56,236 nt of DNA from an uncultured Lachnospiraceae bacterium. Lineage in GTDB: Bacteria; Bacillota; Clostridia; Lachnospirales; Lachnospiraceae. A program made the translations under genes and the position numbers. Location of the stretch: assembly GCA_910586725.1 (NCBI GenBank), contig CAJUJL010000017.1, positions 1 through 56,236 on the forward strand, read 5' to 3'. The notes beneath the pieces are model-generated. The model was not told the DNA's origin. It made no database searches and saw only the letters and a program-made list of their open reading frames with translations. Shown in pieces: positions 32,001-39,459 of this stretch. Every line of letters begins with the position of its first letter. The first letter of the stretch is position 1.

Positions 32001-33260
32001 TTATTCGGCCGTTCCCTGGCCAGCGTCTGACGGGTCTTCTGATTTTGCTTCTTTGATCTCCAGTTCCATATCCTGTATCTTTTTATCCTGTGCAATTACA
32101 CGTAGAATCCTTGCAATATCCTGCGGAGAAAACATGTCGATTGCCTTTACAAGATCCCCTATACTGTCGCGGTTTACGCGCAATACCCCGCCTTTTGAAA
32201 GAGGAATGTTTAACACATTATTGGGATTGCTCATATCTCCAAGGCATATCGTCTGTTTTTTATCATTACATGTAAATACGACGCCTTTATATACAATATT
32301 TCCCGACTCATCCGCAAGATAGGAATACGGCGCTTTTTTTTCACCGCGAATGCGCTCCAGAAAACTGGTGGTCGCACGATGCGGCTTATTTCTCGCCTCT
32401 TCTATGGATACCATCTTCGAAATATCAAGATCCTGCTCGCGATTGCCGGATGACTCTGCTCCCGCAACTTCCGCAAGGCTTTTATTTTCTACCGCGCTTC
32501 CTGCGGCTTTTTTTACTTCTTCCTGTTCTTCCCTCTCCCGTATTCTCTGCCGCAGCTCCTCTTTGTAGGCGTCAATTGCATCGTCTATTTTGGCCATGAG
32601 CTGTTCCCATTCTTTTTCGGAAAATTCGGAACCTCCGATCGTAATTTTAGGCGGACCGTCTTTGATGCGTTTTTTCACAAACTCATGAAATTCTGTAAGC
32701 CATTCCTGAAATGTTATCGTCTCCTGTTCCTTTTCTTCTGCTGCGTCTGTATCGGGATTTATCTCAGACACCATTCCGTCATTGAGCAGTTCCCGCGCCT
32801 TTTCCCATGACTCCACCGCCATTTGCTCAATCGGATTTTGGGAATTGGGTGAAATTTTAAGCGGGTTTACTTCATAGGCATAGACGCTTCCATCTTCATT
32901 TTTCTGTTCGATATAGACCATGTGGCTATTCATCTCAACCTGTGCTTTTAACGTGAACCCTTCCGCGATAAACACTTTTACTGAATCACATTCATGGTAC
33001 GCAATGTGACGCGCTTTGCATTCAAACACTGCGCTCATATTTACCCGCCCGTTCTGATGCATCCAAATTGCAGATTCCGCTCCAACATAGCTGTAATCCA
33101 CCTGAACGCTCGAAAATGCGCCTGTTTCCTGTTCTTTTTCGGGCGCATGATCCAGATTATCCAAAAACCCATCCTGTTTTTTTTCCTGTGCTTTTTGATT
33201 GATTCCTGTATTTATTTTTTCATAGAAAAAATTTTTGCCGCTTACTCCGCTTAATGACAT
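32001..33260 (-). CDS. Unrecognised soluble protein partner of the ECF sigma factor
   Basis: A 419-aa protein with no signal peptide or membrane segment. The N-terminal 170 residues are mixed; the region about 185-270 is strongly charged and likely coiled coil (DAIDAYKEELRQRIRERE). The C-terminal part has a compact strand-rich portion (YLADESGNIVYKGVVFTCND) and a final helix pair. I do not recognise the family. The start overlaps the sigma factor gene by 10 bp, so it is probably cotranslated with it. It might be a target or structural protein; it does not look like a classical membrane anti-sigma factor. Confidence 0.75.
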   Translation of the reverse strand: MSLSGVSGKNFFYEKINTGINQKAQEKKQDGFLDNLDHAPEKEQETGAFSSVQVDYSYVGAESAIWMHQNGRVNMSAVFECKARHIAYHECDSVKVFIAEGFTLKAQVEMNSHMVYIEQKNEDGSVYAYEVNPLKISPNSQNPIEQMAVESWEKARELLNDGMVSEINPDTDAAEEKEQETITFQEWLTEFHEFVKKRIKDGPPKITIGGSEFSEKEWEQLMAKIDDAIDAYKEELRQRIREREEQEEVKKAAGSAVENKSLAEVAGAESSGNREQDLDISKMVSIEEARNKPHRATTSFLERIRGEKKAPYSYLADESGNIVYKGVVFTCNDKKQTICLGDMSNPNNVLNIPLSKGGVLRVNRDSIGDLVKAIDMFSPQDIARILRVIAQDKKIQDMELEIKEAKSEDPSDAGQGTAE

Positions 33261-33748
33261 AGAATTCTCCTCTCCAAAAGTTTTTGCCGAAGGGCTTCAC
33301 GCCCCCGTTTTAAATTTGTTTTAATGGTATTTTCCGGTTTCTCCAGGACTTTCGCTATTTCACGAATCGAATAATCCTCATAATAAAACAAATACAGACA
33401 GCTTCGGTACTGTTCTGGCAATTCCATAACGAGAAAAAGCGTGTCATCCTTTTCAAGATCCGGCATTTCAAAAGCTTCCCACTCTTCTAAAGACACTGCT
33501 TCCATGCCAACCGTCGTTTTGTGCCATTTGCTTTTCAGCAAGTCTTTGCACAAATTGATTGCCGTTCGTATCGTCCAGGCTTTTTCATGCTCTTCTCCTG
33601 CAAACTCAGGCTGATATACCATCAGCCGCAAGAGCACTTCCTGTGCAACGTCTTCGGCGTCCGCCTGGTTTTTCACCAACGTGAACGCCACACGGCAGCA
33701 GACCTTGTAATATTTCTGAAAATATTCCTCCAACCGGCTTTGCATCAT
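33251..33748 (-). CDS. ECF-type RNA polymerase sigma factor
   Basis: A sigma-70-related protein of about 165 residues (start at 33748 with AAGGG nine bases upstream; 33769 would add seven residues). Region 2 has ADAEDVAQEVLLRLM and HEKAWTIRTAINLCKDLLKS; region 4 has LPEQYRSCLYLFYYEDYSI and REIAKVLEKPENTIKTNLKRG. There is no region 1 or 3, as usual for ECF factors. Its only visible partner is the overlapping 419-aa gene. A membrane anti-sigma factor is missing. Confidence 0.87.
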   Translation of the reverse strand: MMQSRLEEYFQKYYKVCCRVAFTLVKNQADAEDVAQEVLLRLMVYQPEFAGEEHEKAWTIRTAINLCKDLLKSKWHKTTVGMEAVSLEEWEAFEMPDLEKDDTLFLVMELPEQYRSCLYLFYYEDYSIREIAKVLEKPENTIKTNLKRGREALRQKLLERRILCH

Positions 33749-33805
33749 CCAACCATTCCCTTCCCTCATTCATAATACGAAGCAGCAGAAAAAAAAGTTT
33801 CAAAA

Positions 33806-33848
33806 AAACGATTCACAGAGCGATAATTTTCATCTGTGAACCGTTTTC
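33806..33848 (-). terminator. serS terminator
   Basis: AAAACGGTTCACAGA and TCTGTGAATCGTTTT pair on the minus strand (one G-U) and run into TTT. It begins 11 bp after the serS stop codon. Confidence 0.88.
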
Positions 33849-33858
33849 TCTTTTCCGG

Positions 33859-35139
33859 TTATTCTATTTTGGCCTTTCCGCCCATATATGGCTGCAAAGC
33901 GGCCGGAATATTAACGCTTCCATCCGCGTTTAAATTATTTTCCAGAAAAGCAATCAGCATTCTCGGCGGCGCCGCAACAGTGTTATTTAATGTATGAGCA
34001 AAATATTTGCTGTTTCCTTCTCCCTTTACACGGATTTTTAGGCGCCTTGCCTGTGCGTCTCCCAAATTGGAGCAGCTTCCCACTTCAAAGTATTTCTTCT
34101 GCCTGGGAGACCATGCTTCCACGTCGCACGATTTTACCTTTAAATCCGCCAAATCACCGGAGCAGCATTCTAAGGTACGAACCGGAATATCCAGACTGCG
34201 GAACAAATCAACCGTATTCTGCCACAGACGATCGTACCAGATTTTCGAATCCTCCGGCTTACACACAACGATCATTTCCTGCTTCTCAAACTGATGTATA
34301 CGATATACGCCGCGCTCTTCAATGCCATGCGCGCCTTTTTCCTTCCGGAAACAGGGGGAATAGCTTGTCAGCGTAAAAGGCAGTTTTTCTTCTTCCTGAA
34401 TGGTATCAATAAATTTTCCGATCATGGAATGCTCCGATGTTCCGATCAGATAAAGATCTTCCCCTTCAATCTTATACATCATGGCATCCATCTCTTCAAA
34501 GCTCATAACCCCGGTTACCACATTGCTGCGAATCATAAACGGAGGCACGCAATACGTAAATCCTCTGTCAATCATAAAATCACGCGCGTAAGAAATAACC
34601 GCGGAATGAAGCCTCGCAATATCTCCCATCAAATAGTAAAATCCGTTTCCGGCAACTTTCCCGGCCGAATCCAGGTCTATGCCGTTGAATTTTTCCATAA
34701 TTTCGGTATGATAGGGAATCTCAAAATCAGGAATTACAGGCTCCCCGTATTTTTCTATTTCTACATTCGCGCTGTCGTCCTTGCCAATGGGTACGGAAGG
34801 GTCTATGATATTAGGAATCGCCATCATAATTTTATTGACTTTTTCCATCAGTTCCTTTTCCTGCGCTTCCAATTCGGCAAGACGTCCGGCGTCTTTCTGC
34901 ACCTGCTCTTTCAAGGCAAGCGCCTCTTCTTTCTTGCCTTGGCCCATCAGTGCGCCGATTTGCCTGGAAACAACATTACGGTTTGCGCGAAGCGCGTCTG
35001 CTTCCTGCTTGGCTTTTCTGGATTGCGCATCTAATGCAATCACTTCGTCTACATAGGGGAGTTTGTGCTCCTGAAATTTATTTTTGATATTTTGCTTAAC
35101 AATTTCCGGATTTTCTCTTAAAAATTTTAAATCTATCAT
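33859..35139 (-). CDS. serS: Seryl-tRNA synthetase
   Basis: A 426-aa class II synthetase. The N-terminal coiled-coil tRNA-binding arm covers about 30-100; motif 2 is FRKEKGAHGIEERGVYRIHQ. Motif 3 reads NNTVAAPPRMLIAFLE instead of the usual NGSGLAVGRTLVAILE, so this is the divergent clostridial SerRS branch; the essential Arg is still present. It charges tRNA-Ser with serine. The leader is short and contains no T-box element, unlike valS. Confidence 0.95.
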   Translation of the reverse strand: MIDLKFLRENPEIVKQNIKNKFQEHKLPYVDEVIALDAQSRKAKQEADALRANRNVVSRQIGALMGQGKKEEALALKEQVQKDAGRLAELEAQEKELMEKVNKIMMAIPNIIDPSVPIGKDDSANVEIEKYGEPVIPDFEIPYHTEIMEKFNGIDLDSAGKVAGNGFYYLMGDIARLHSAVISYARDFMIDRGFTYCVPPFMIRSNVVTGVMSFEEMDAMMYKIEGEDLYLIGTSEHSMIGKFIDTIQEEEKLPFTLTSYSPCFRKEKGAHGIEERGVYRIHQFEKQEMIVVCKPEDSKIWYDRLWQNTVDLFRSLDIPVRTLECCSGDLADLKVKSCDVEAWSPRQKKYFEVGSCSNLGDAQARRLKIRVKGEGNSKYFAHTLNNTVAAPPRMLIAFLENNLNADGSVNIPAALQPYMGGKAKIE

Positions 35140-35192
35140 CGTGATTTCCTTTCTTTTCTCTCTTTTCCTGCAAAAGCTTTCAGAACGGAAAT

Positions 35193-35221
35193 ATTATACA
35201 ATGAATTATGTTCAGATTCAA
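35193..35221 (-). promoter_or_regulatory. serS promoter
   Basis: TTGAAT (35216-35221), 17 bp, TATAAT (35193-35198), about 50 bp before the start codon. The remaining 170 bp up to the next gene show no clear feature. Confidence 0.82.
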
Positions 35222-35395
35222 TCTTTTTGTTTGGAAAGATCTGCTTTTTTCAAAGGAAATCTATCAGAATCATCATCCTGTCAATTGCAATCGCCCAGCA
35301 CTTATCCATCCGGTGAAATTTCAGAGGTTATTCCAGGCTCCTGGGAAATATGCCGGACGTTCAGATGAGGTTTTTGCAGCGCCAGACGAATTCCG

Positions 35396-35956
35396 CTAAA
35401 AATCATAATAGTGTTTTAAATATCTGTTTGAAAAATTAAGATTAAGCTCTGCAATGATTTTCTTACAGAGCCGTCTTTCTTTACGTATTTTTCTTTCAAT
35501 TGCCAGATCTGTTTCATTCGGGTGGTGCAAAAGCTCCAGAACAACATCCATCAAAATAATTGCAATTGCTTTCTGTCCAATATCAAACGCCCAGAATATA
35601 AGCCCGCTTCTAACTTTGAAATCCTTCTTTCCCAACAAGGCTTCCGCAACATGTATGCATTCTGCCGAAGCCAGCGGATATTTTATGCGTTTCAGAGCGT
35701 CTAACGCCAACCGCAGATTTTCAAAATCATGAAACTCGGACGCAATTTCACATAGTCTGATAAATTTGTGATAATCCCCGGTTTTACGTATTTCTAAACA
35801 CAACATTTGAATTTTTTCATTTCTCCAAATATCTTCCTGTTCTTTTGGAAGCTCAAGTTGTCTGTATTGTATATATTTGGCATAATGATTCGTACACATG
35901 GTAAAATAGGAGCAGTCGGAATCTAAGTATATTTCTCTTGCTTCCTTTGTGGTCAT
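35396..35956 (-). CDS. Helical protein of peptide module 1, unknown family
   Basis: A 186-aa soluble, mainly helical protein starting MTTKEAREIYLDSDCSYF. No signal peptide, membrane segment or helix-turn-helix is visible; the paired helices (FENLRLALDALKRIKYPLAS and FDIGQKAIAIILMDVVLEL) would suit a TPR- or HEAT-like repeat that binds a peptide. It is about 83% identical (roughly 155 of 186 by hand) to the module 2 protein. It follows a 24-codon peptide gene and a conserved hairpin. The AGGAG is 15-16 bases before the ATG, so translation may be weak or depend on the leader. I infer an immunity, binding or regulatory partner of the peptide. Confidence 0.8.
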   Translation of the reverse strand: MTTKEAREIYLDSDCSYFTMCTNHYAKYIQYRQLELPKEQEDIWRNEKIQMLCLEIRKTGDYHKFIRLCEIASEFHDFENLRLALDALKRIKYPLASAECIHVAEALLGKKDFKVRSGLIFWAFDIGQKAIAIILMDVVLELLHHPNETDLAIERKIRKERRLCKKIIAELNLNFSNRYLKHYYDF

Positions 35957-35992
35957 CATTCGTATAATAAATTTCTCCTTTTAAAAATTTCA

Positions 35993-36018
35993 GGTGTTCG
36001 TTTTTTACGACGAACACC
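35993..36018 (-). other. Conserved hairpin between peptide 1 and its helical protein
   Basis: GGTGTTCGT and ACGAACACC form a 9-bp stem. The stem is identical in module 2 while the loop differs. A short AAATTTTT follows, so it may be a leaky terminator or RNA processing site that sets the ratio of peptide to downstream protein. Confidence 0.75.
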
Positions 36019-36047
36019 CAATGGCTAACCCTAAAATATTCTACGTA

Positions 36048-36122
36048 TTATTTGATAATCCCCAAACTTCTTAATAAGATTTTTGCCAATTCATCTAATA
36101 CACCAAACATCATAACACCCAT
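36048..36122 (-). CDS. 24-aa peptide of module 1
   Basis: A 24-codon frame: MGVMMFGVLDELAKILLRSL then GIIK. GGAGGTG lies six bases before the ATG, a near-perfect ribosome site. There is no signal peptide and no Cys, so it is not an AgrD-type cyclic precursor. The core D-x-L-A-x-I-L-x-x-L-G-I-I is shared with the module 2 peptide, while lengths and N-termini differ, which argues for selection on the peptide. It is hydrophobic and weakly amphipathic. It could be a leaderless secreted peptide, a signal, or a leader peptide controlling the downstream gene. Confidence 0.7.
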   Translation of the reverse strand: MGVMMFGVLDELAKILLRSLGIIK

Positions 36123-36166
36123 GATAGACACCTCCTCTGTTTATGCTATCTATTAACTACATAAAC

Positions 36167-36233
36167 AGAGTAAAATCCTGTCTTATATAAAACCATGATA
36201 ACCCCTTATACGGCAAGTTATCTTCTTAAAAGG
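36167..36233 (-). promoter_or_regulatory. LytTR-type promoter of module 1
   Basis: On the minus strand CCTTTTAAG (36225-36233) and CCGTATAAG (36205-36213) form a direct repeat 20 bp apart, and TACTCT (36167-36172) follows 32 bp later as a candidate -10. Exactly the same spacings occur in module 2. The half-sites resemble AgrA-type sites. The natural regulator would be the LytTR protein encoded upstream. Confidence 0.6.
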
Positions 36234-36268
36234 AATTACTGCTTCCCATTTCTGCCGGATAAAAATTA

Positions 36269-36829
36269 CTAAAAATTATAATAATGATTTAAATATCTAT
36301 TTGAAAAATTAAGATTCAGCTCTGCAATAATTTTTTTACAAAGCTGTCTTTCTTTACGTATTTTCTTTTCTATTACCGGATCCTCTTCATTCGGATGGTG
36401 TAAAAGCTCTAACACATAATCCATCAGTATAATTGCGATTGCCTTCTGGCCAATATCAAATGCCCAGAATATAGAACCACTTCTGACCTTTAGTTCTTTT
36501 CTTCCTAACAAAGATTTCGCCACACATATCCTTTCTACAGAAGCCAACGGATATTTTATACGCCTCAAAGCATCTAATACCAAACATAGATTTTCATAAT
36601 CATGAAATTTGGATGTAATTTCACATAACCTGACAAATATGCGATAATCGCCTGTTTTACGCATTTCCATGCATAACATTTGAATTTTTTCATCTCTCCA
36701 TATCTTTTCCTGTTCTTTTGGAAGCTCAAGCTGTCTGTATTGTATATATCCTGCATAATGATTTGTACACATAGTAAAATAGGAACAGTCAGAATCTAAG
36801 TATATTTCTCTTGCTTCCTTTGTTGTCAT
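36269..36829 (-). CDS. Helical protein of peptide module 2, unknown family
   Basis: A 186-aa paralogue of the module 1 protein; the start at 36829 aligns exactly with it, whereas the longer frame to 36889 would run through the conserved hairpin. The N-terminal 20 residues and the C-terminal LCKKIIAELNLNFSNRYL are nearly identical in both, while substitutions cluster around residues 95-115 and 145-155. Both keep paired helices and lack export signals. It is preceded by a 17-codon peptide gene with the same core motif. Local variation next to conserved ends would fit a protein adapted to its own peptide variant; this is inference. Confidence 0.8.
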   Translation of the reverse strand: MTTKEAREIYLDSDCSYFTMCTNHYAGYIQYRQLELPKEQEKIWRDEKIQMLCMEMRKTGDYRIFVRLCEITSKFHDYENLCLVLDALRRIKYPLASVERICVAKSLLGRKELKVRSGSIFWAFDIGQKAIAIILMDYVLELLHHPNEEDPVIEKKIRKERQLCKKIIAELNLNFSNRYLNHYYNF

Positions 36830-36864
36830 CGTTTGTATTTTTAATTCTCCTTTACAAAATTTGA

Positions 36865-36890
36865 GGTGTTCGTCATATAAAACGAACACC
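36865..36890 (-). other. Conserved hairpin between peptide 2 and its helical protein
   Basis: Same 9-bp stem as in module 1 (GGTGTTCGT/ACGAACACC) with a different 8-base loop. The flanks CCATTGG and AGAATATTTTAG (36903-36914) are also conserved in both modules. Confidence 0.75.
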
Positions 36891-36922
36891 CAATGGTTGG
36901 CTCTAAAATATTCTGCAAATTA

Positions 36923-36976
36923 TTAGATAATTCCTAATTTCTTTAAAATAATTACTGCCAGTGCATCAAAAAACAT
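36923..36976 (-). CDS. 17-aa peptide of module 2
   Basis: A 17-codon frame reading MFFDALAVIILKKLGII. GGGAGGTG precedes the ATG by six bases. Alignment with peptide 1 gives identical spacing of D, L, A, I/L and the C-terminal L-G-I-I, with K-K against R-S. It has no Cys and no leader. Length and character recall formyl-methionine amphipathic peptides driven by AgrA in staphylococci, but sequence homology to those is not claimed. Confidence 0.7.
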   Translation of the reverse strand: MFFDALAVIILKKLGII

Positions 36977-37021
36977 GAAAACACCTCCCTATTTATTTTT
37001 AGGACATCAAGTCTTATAAAT

Positions 37022-37088
37022 AGAGTAGCTTTTCATCTTCTGGCAAACCATACTAGCTCCTTAAACGGTATTTTATCTTCCCGAATGG
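37022..37088 (-). promoter_or_regulatory. LytTR-type promoter of module 2
   Basis: CCATTCGGG (37080-37088) and CCGTTTAAG (37060-37068) stand 20 bp apart, then TACTCT (37022-37027) 32 bp downstream, as in module 1. CCGTTTAAG is close to the AgrA half-site. The leader then forms an inverted repeat (CTATTTAT/ATAAATAG) touching the ribosome site. Confidence 0.6.
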
Positions 37089-37136
37089 AATTGCAATCCT
37101 CACAATTTTTATACAAAACAAATAAATTGCACTTAA

Positions 37137-37165
37137 AAACAGCTTAGAACTATACTAAGCTGTTT
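37137..37165 (-). terminator. Terminator after the histidine kinase gene
   Basis: AAACAGCTTAG and CTAAGCTGTTT form an 11-bp stem followed by TTAAG on the minus strand. It separates the kinase operon from peptide module 2, which therefore needs its own promoter. Confidence 0.85.
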
Positions 37166-37190
37166 CAACATACGGATTATCATCATATTA

Positions 37191-38489
37191 TTATTTTTTT
37201 AAAGGCAAAACAACATTTACAGAAAAATAATCCTCTTTCTGTATCCATACAAATCTCCCATTGTATTTTTCTATAGCGCTTTTCGCATTAATCATTCCAA
37301 TCCCATGGCTCTTAGCATCTGATTTATGTGATTTTGGTAATCCATTTTTATTAATATCATTATTATCAAATTGAGCATGAATCGAATTTCTTACAATGTA
37401 ATTTATGTACTGTTCACCTTTATGGACTTCAACGATAATTTTAGCGTTACAAATATGATTCTCTGTGATCTCTTCCACAGCATTTTGAAATAGATTTGAG
37501 AAAATCGTACAAATATCAGCATCCTCCATATTGATATTAACTGCACATCTTCCTTTCAATACAATTTCAGTGTCTTTTGGAAGCATTCCGAAAAAATAAT
37601 TCATTATTGTATCAATCATCTCATGACCAGTAACATAATAAGTATTCTGGATTTTCTTAAATCCACCTAATATGCTTTTCAAATAACTATTGGCATCATC
37701 CATTCTATTTACGCTTAATATTTCCTGAAGGTAAACAAGATGATTTACCATATCATGACGATACTTACGGGTATCCGTTTCTTTCTTCAAATTTTGTTTA
37801 TAATAATTTACCTGTGCTTCTTTTAGTAACTGTTCTGTGCGCAACAATTGTTCCATTCGTTCATGCGTGTTTTTAATATATACGATAAAAACTACTAGCA
37901 AAAATACACTTACAAGTACAGCAACGTATAATATATTACAAATTAAAATGTATTTATTATTAGGCAAAAATCTTTTTACTTGATTTAGAATAGCCAGACA
38001 AATCATCATCGAAGCAACAATAATTCCTATCACAAAATAAATCGCTAAATTTATATGGGCTTTTTTACGACGTATCTTTTCCTTGACTAAATTGAGTAAA
38101 ATTACACTTCCTAATGTACAGCATTTAATAAAAAAATAATTTTTATCAAATATGCTATCTCTATCAATAAGTTTCATTATCTGCTCACACGGATTCGTAA
38201 AAATACCGTCTAAACACTCTAATAAAAGAAATACCAATATCAGCCAAATGCCTTTTTCTATAATTTTACCATCAATTGACACAAACAAAATTCCTAATAT
38301 AGCAACTATCAACCATGCAATTTTTTCTGTAGCAAATTCGAATGGAAATAAACTAATTATAACCGGTAATATGCCTCCTAGTATTATTACTAATCTTGTT
38401 TTATATTTTATCTCAAACAGTATCCTAAGCCCCAACCAAAAACAAGCCAACTCCACCAAATAAATTCCACAAAGCAATATCACTTCCAT
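37191..38489 (-). CDS. AgrC-like GHKL sensor histidine kinase
   Basis: A 432-aa kinase; ATG at 38489 has GAGG six bases upstream, while the frame to 38501 would use TTG. Six or so membrane helices occupy residues 1-200, with no large outside loop, as in AgrC peptide receptors. The phosphoacceptor is in KYRHDMVNHLVYL, the N box is FSNLFQNAVEEI and the G box is SHGIGMINAKSAI. It lies 8 bp after the LytTR regulator gene. No agrB or agrD gene is in the window, so the ligand is unknown; the two downstream peptides are candidates. Confidence 0.9.
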   Translation of the reverse strand: MEVILLCGIYLVELACFWLGLRILFEIKYKTRLVIILGGILPVIISLFPFEFATEKIAWLIVAILGILFVSIDGKIIEKGIWLILVFLLLECLDGIFTNPCEQIMKLIDRDSIFDKNYFFIKCCTLGSVILLNLVKEKIRRKKAHINLAIYFVIGIIVASMMICLAILNQVKRFLPNNKYILICNILYVAVLVSVFLLVVFIVYIKNTHERMEQLLRTEQLLKEAQVNYYKQNLKKETDTRKYRHDMVNHLVYLQEILSVNRMDDANSYLKSILGGFKKIQNTYYVTGHEMIDTIMNYFFGMLPKDTEIVLKGRCAVNINMEDADICTIFSNLFQNAVEEITENHICNAKIIVEVHKGEQYINYIVRNSIHAQFDNNDINKNGLPKSHKSDAKSHGIGMINAKSAIEKYNGRFVWIQKEDYFSVNVVLPLKK

Positions 38490-38497
38490 ATCAAACC

Positions 38498-39196
38498 TCA
38501 ACGATACTTCAAATCAAATTCCATATACGCCTGTTCGAAATCCTTTTTCTTTCTTCTGGCGACCGGAAGTTCAATATCCCTCATATGAATAATGCCATTA
38601 CGGTAAGATTGTACCTGTGCCATATTTACAATATATTTTCTATGTATGCGAAAAAACAATCTTTTATCCAATTGACTTTCCAGCTCTCGTAACGATGCTT
38701 CGCTGCGAAGCATTCTGTTTTTCACGCGGTATTCACTGTAGCTGTCATATGTTACAACATACTGGATTTCACTTTGATGCACCTTATGTTCGATACGATT
38801 GTAAAAAAGCGGAACGCTTCCGCTTCCTAAAATCCTTCTCATACAAGCATTCAGGGCCTCTTCCACTTCCATACGGTCGATTGGTTTCAGAATAAAACGA
38901 AATGCTTCAAACAAAAATGCCTCTTTCATACGTTCTAACATAACCGTTTCCATGATAATTCGACAAGAACTGTTTTTACTCCGAATAATCTTTCCTGTTT
39001 CAATCCCATCCAGTCCCGGCATCTCAATATCTAAAAATACAATATCCAGTTTTTCCGCGTCGCCAATCAACTCCTCTCCTGAAGTGTATAAATACAGCTT
39101 ATATTCCGCATTATTCCTGTCACAATATTCGCAAATATATTGCTGAAGCGTAAGAGTTTGTTCTATTACATCATCACATATTGCTATCTGTAACAT
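38498..39196 (-). CDS. AgrA/LytTR-type response regulator
   Basis: A 232-aa regulator; start at 39196 with GAGGGGATTTTAT before it (frame to 39238 is not supported). Receiver domain 1-120: acidic pair CDD, phosphoacceptor Asp in FLDIEMPGLDG and Lys in FILKPID. LytTR DNA-binding domain 135-232: FFRIHRKYIVNMAQV and LPVARRKKKDFEQ. Such domains bind direct repeats; matching repeats with constant spacing lie before both peptide genes 1.4 and 2.3 kb downstream. It is the first gene of a two-gene operon with the kinase. Confidence 0.92.
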   Translation of the reverse strand: MLQIAICDDVIEQTLTLQQYICEYCDRNNAEYKLYLYTSGEELIGDAEKLDIVFLDIEMPGLDGIETGKIIRSKNSSCRIIMETVMLERMKEAFLFEAFRFILKPIDRMEVEEALNACMRRILGSGSVPLFYNRIEHKVHQSEIQYVVTYDSYSEYRVKNRMLRSEASLRELESQLDKRLFFRIHRKYIVNMAQVQSYRNGIIHMRDIELPVARRKKKDFEQAYMEFDLKYR

Positions 39197-39253
39197 ATAA
39201 AATCCCCTCTTTTTTCTTTCGTAAAATGTATCCTTCATGTTAAATTTTAATTG

Positions 39254-39282
39254 GTAATATTATACCACCCATACCTCGTTCT
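39254..39282 (-). promoter_or_regulatory. Promoter of the two-component operon
   Basis: On the minus strand AAGACA, 17 bp, TATAAT, about 60 bp before the regulator start. The -35 box matches four of six consensus bases. The rest of the 260-bp gap is AT-rich with no small gene seen. Confidence 0.55.
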
Positions 39283-39410
39283 GTCTTTTAATGTACGATT
39301 CGCACATAATATTCTCAATTTGCGTACCAAAAAGCAAAATCCATGCCAAAAAATTTCTTTTCGCGAATATAATAAAGAAATTTGCACATATCAATTATTC
39401 AACTAAAAAA

Positions 39411-39443
39411 ACAGACTGGACATATCCTTGAATACCAGTCTGT
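39411..39443 (-). terminator. Terminator after the methyltransferase gene
   Basis: ACAGACTGG and CCAGTCTGT pair, followed by TTTTTTT on the minus strand. Confidence 0.9.
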
Positions 39444-39459
39444 CTTTTCTATATAACTG

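Noticed and set aside
31856..32095. 79-aa minus-strand frame
   Set aside because: It is a translation of the 102-bp palindromic structure and the end of the 419-aa gene, without a ribosome site.
33776..33803. ECF-type autoregulatory promoter (TGAAAC ... CGTA) before the sigma gene
   Set aside because: Spacing is 18 bp by my count against the usual 16, and the region is part of the serS terminator T run.
35140..35395. T-box leader for serS
   Set aside because: No T-box sequence is present and the promoter lies only about 50 bp before the start codon.
35396..39196. Classical agr quorum-sensing locus
   Set aside because: There is no AgrB protease and no Cys-containing AgrD precursor; only the kinase and regulator resemble agr.
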